From assembly GCF_032884065.1 (NCBI RefSeq), contig NC_088872.1, positions 10,093,654-10,157,653 of the forward strand: a stretch of 64,000 nt of DNA, read 5' to 3'. The stretch comes from Artemia franciscana (lineage: Eukaryota > Arthropoda > Branchiopoda > Anostraca > Artemiidae). Both the position numbers and the translations under genes were made by a program. Of the stretch, positions 62,291 through 64,000 are shown in pieces. Within the stretch, counting starts at the first letter, position 1. The number at the start of each line of letters is the position of its first letter. The notes beneath the pieces were generated by a model, which was given only the letters and a program-made list of their open reading frames with translations, was not told the DNA's origin and made no database searches.

Positions 62291-64000
62291 CTCTGTGTTA
62301 TGAAAGTAAAACCTTGCAAAAAAGATCTTCTGTTCAAAGGGTCCATAGGAAAAGTTATTTGAGCCTCATTCTTTCACTCACTCCTATTTATAAACAACAA
62401 TTATAAATTACAAAGTTAGTTAAAAGCTTACAATTCAATTACTAAGGTTATATTGGCCCTGGATTCATTCCTGAAAGTTTCATTTACCCAATTTACAGAC
62501 TTTCCAAGATGGCAAAATGCCACTAAAATATAGTTTTATCAATTCTATTTAGGGGATATTATTAATATATTCACACTCTATGAATATTTCTATAAGGAAA
62601 AATTTTGAAAAACCAGATTTCTACTGTTTGCTTTCCTTGTAAACAACTTTTTCAGGTGTTTCCATTTTCTATGGAAGTGTTACTGGCGATCAGAAAATGC
62701 ACTGTTCATATGCTTATGGTAATGTTTTCTACCTAAAACTCTTACAAATTCTGCATGTCAGGATATCCTTGATGGTCTTTCTAAGATTGCCCAGACTTTC
62801 TTGACTGATGTTATATCAGGTCCAAATATTTAATTGCAGAGACATACCTCAAGGGATAATTAACCCTTTGCTCTTTAAAATGCATTTTTCTGAAAGTGAG
62901 TATTCCTTACTCATCTTTTTGGTCTGAATCCTGGTAACCTTACCATTCAATTGAGTAACAAGAGTTTAAACAGGTTTAGTGAATAGATAAGGATCTGGTT
63001 AATTAAATTTAATTGAAAAAATACAAGGCCATTTGTTTTAGCCCCAATGGATCCTGAAATAAAATTGCCCCCTAATTTAAGAATATGGTGTTCTATAATA
63101 AATGAAAAGCAGTTGAGTAGAAAAGGACCTCTGTGTGCTGGTTGACCATTCAAAAATTTTATACTTGGTTACTAAGTTCACTAAAACCTTTGGCACTATT
63201 AAAAGATCCTATAGCTCTTTCTGTTACAGGGGTCACCAAGCTATTAGTAGATTTCTCCATCCTATTCTTCAGCACAGAATACATACAACCACCTTATCAA
63301 ATAAATTAGATAAGGAGACCTTTGAGTAAGTTGTTATATAGATACTTAAACACTTAAGGATTGTTCTGCTAACCCATATCCTTATTGACCAGATGAAAAA
63401 CAAGTCTTTATTGCTGGGAAGTTTTGTTTAAGGTATAAATTTATACTCTTGTTGGAACCACAGAATAGGTGCTTTTGGCTATAGGACAGGGGCTTTTAGA
63501 CTTTTTGACAAGGGTTGCATTGCACAAATAGAACCTCCATGAGTAGGGCCTAAATACCAATGTATGGCCCAAGAACACATTAATTGAAACAAAATATCCA
63601 TCCTGTAAGTTTATTTTAACTTGCACAAATATTTTCCTATTTTGCAAGAGCAAAGAAAATCTTGGGGGGCAAAGTGACAAGGGCACCAATAACTGACCAA
63701 ATTGACAAGTTTTCTCAAATAAAAAGGGTAGGCCAATTAAGAGAAAAAACATGACGGTGTCATAAAAATCTTTGGGGGAGGGGGTAGCAGTCCACTCTTG
63801 ATGCTATGAGCACTGGAATTACCCTAGTATTCTTTAATAAATTCCATTACATTTACTTTTAGTTTTATGTGACATGATTGTTGTTTAGGACATCTTGGGT
63901 ATTTATTCTTTTAAACTATCAGAAACTGGATTTTGATGATATTTTTAATAATTCTCCTTGAATTTTTTAAATTTCTAGCACCCATTGCTGCCACCTTGGT
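62291..64000. other. 3' end of window: no confirmed gene
   Basis: No gene recognised. Two short segments are framed by good splice signals (62677-62739 and 63232-63326) but have no family match. A minus-strand open frame at 63441-63752 shows no signature. Confidence 0.35.
63232..63326 (+). other. Candidate exon with strong splice sites, unidentified
   Basis: The acceptor CTTTCTGTTACAG and the donor GA|GTAAGTTG enclose an open frame (HQAISRFLHPILQHRIHTTT and on). I do not recognise the product. It could be part of a gene continuing beyond the window, or chance. Confidence 0.2.

Noticed and set aside
62677-62739. Flavodoxin-like VSIFYGSVTG as evidence for a TYW1-type gene
   Set aside because: The residues after the motif do not follow the flavodoxin pattern, and no neighbouring exon fits, so I do not call a gene.

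Overview
The window is AT-rich eukaryotic DNA from an animal genome. It shows long GT-AG introns, tRNA-derived SINEs, several LINE families, a Ty3/gypsy LTR element, many fold-back elements and long (AT)n tracts. An invertebrate, perhaps an arthropod or crustacean, fits best, but that lineage is my inference and nothing in the sequence proves it.

One host gene can be reconstructed end to end. It is the + strand orthologue of TRMT11, the catalytic subunit of the tRNA (guanine-10-N2) methyltransferase. Ten coding exons (9811-9864, 17288-17353, 24207-24452, 29570-29704, 31857-32013, 33430-33533, 36998-37139, 39007-39202, 40874-41000, 49474-49686) join in frame to 1440 nt, giving 479 residues. 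The SAM-binding motif DPFVGTG and the catalytic DPPY are both intact. The gene spans about 40 kb because its introns are filled with repeats. I recognise no other complete host gene.

Layout. 1-4712: a fold-back element with a nested hAT-like MITE, then a LINE with a 746-codon open reading frame on the minus strand. 4713-9642: a 4.9-kb element with perfect 22-bp terminal inverted repeats, ending only 168 bp before the TRMT11 start codon and carrying nested fold-backs and a SINE. 9643-9810: presumptive promoter with a perfect three-unit heat-shock element. 9865-17287 (intron 1): a decayed Ty3/gypsy element (10938-16889, minus strand) with LTRs of only about 100 bp, itself interrupted by a 1.7-kb palindrome-bearing repeat. 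17354-29569 (introns 2 and 3): LINE scraps plus two degenerate tandem arrays that flank exon 3. 29705-49473: a 144-bp satellite, a very long pyrimidine tract, (AT)n tracts, another exon-derived array after exon 8, fold-backs, LINE fragments and a second SINE. 49687-64000: downstream DNA with two large copies of a composite repeat (50274-52139 and 58372-60832), a decayed LINE, a large fold-back with a well-defined hAT-like MITE, and LINE fragments.

The most unusual observation is that exon borders of TRMT11 have been tandemly amplified into the neighbouring introns. The 5' part of exon 3, with its acceptor, seeds about 12 decayed copies upstream. The 3' part of exon 3, with its donor, seeds about 5 decayed copies downstream. 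The 3' edge of exon 8, with its donor, is repeated 3 more times in intron 8, and one copy keeps a donor that matches the consensus better than the real one. I know of no described system that this matches.
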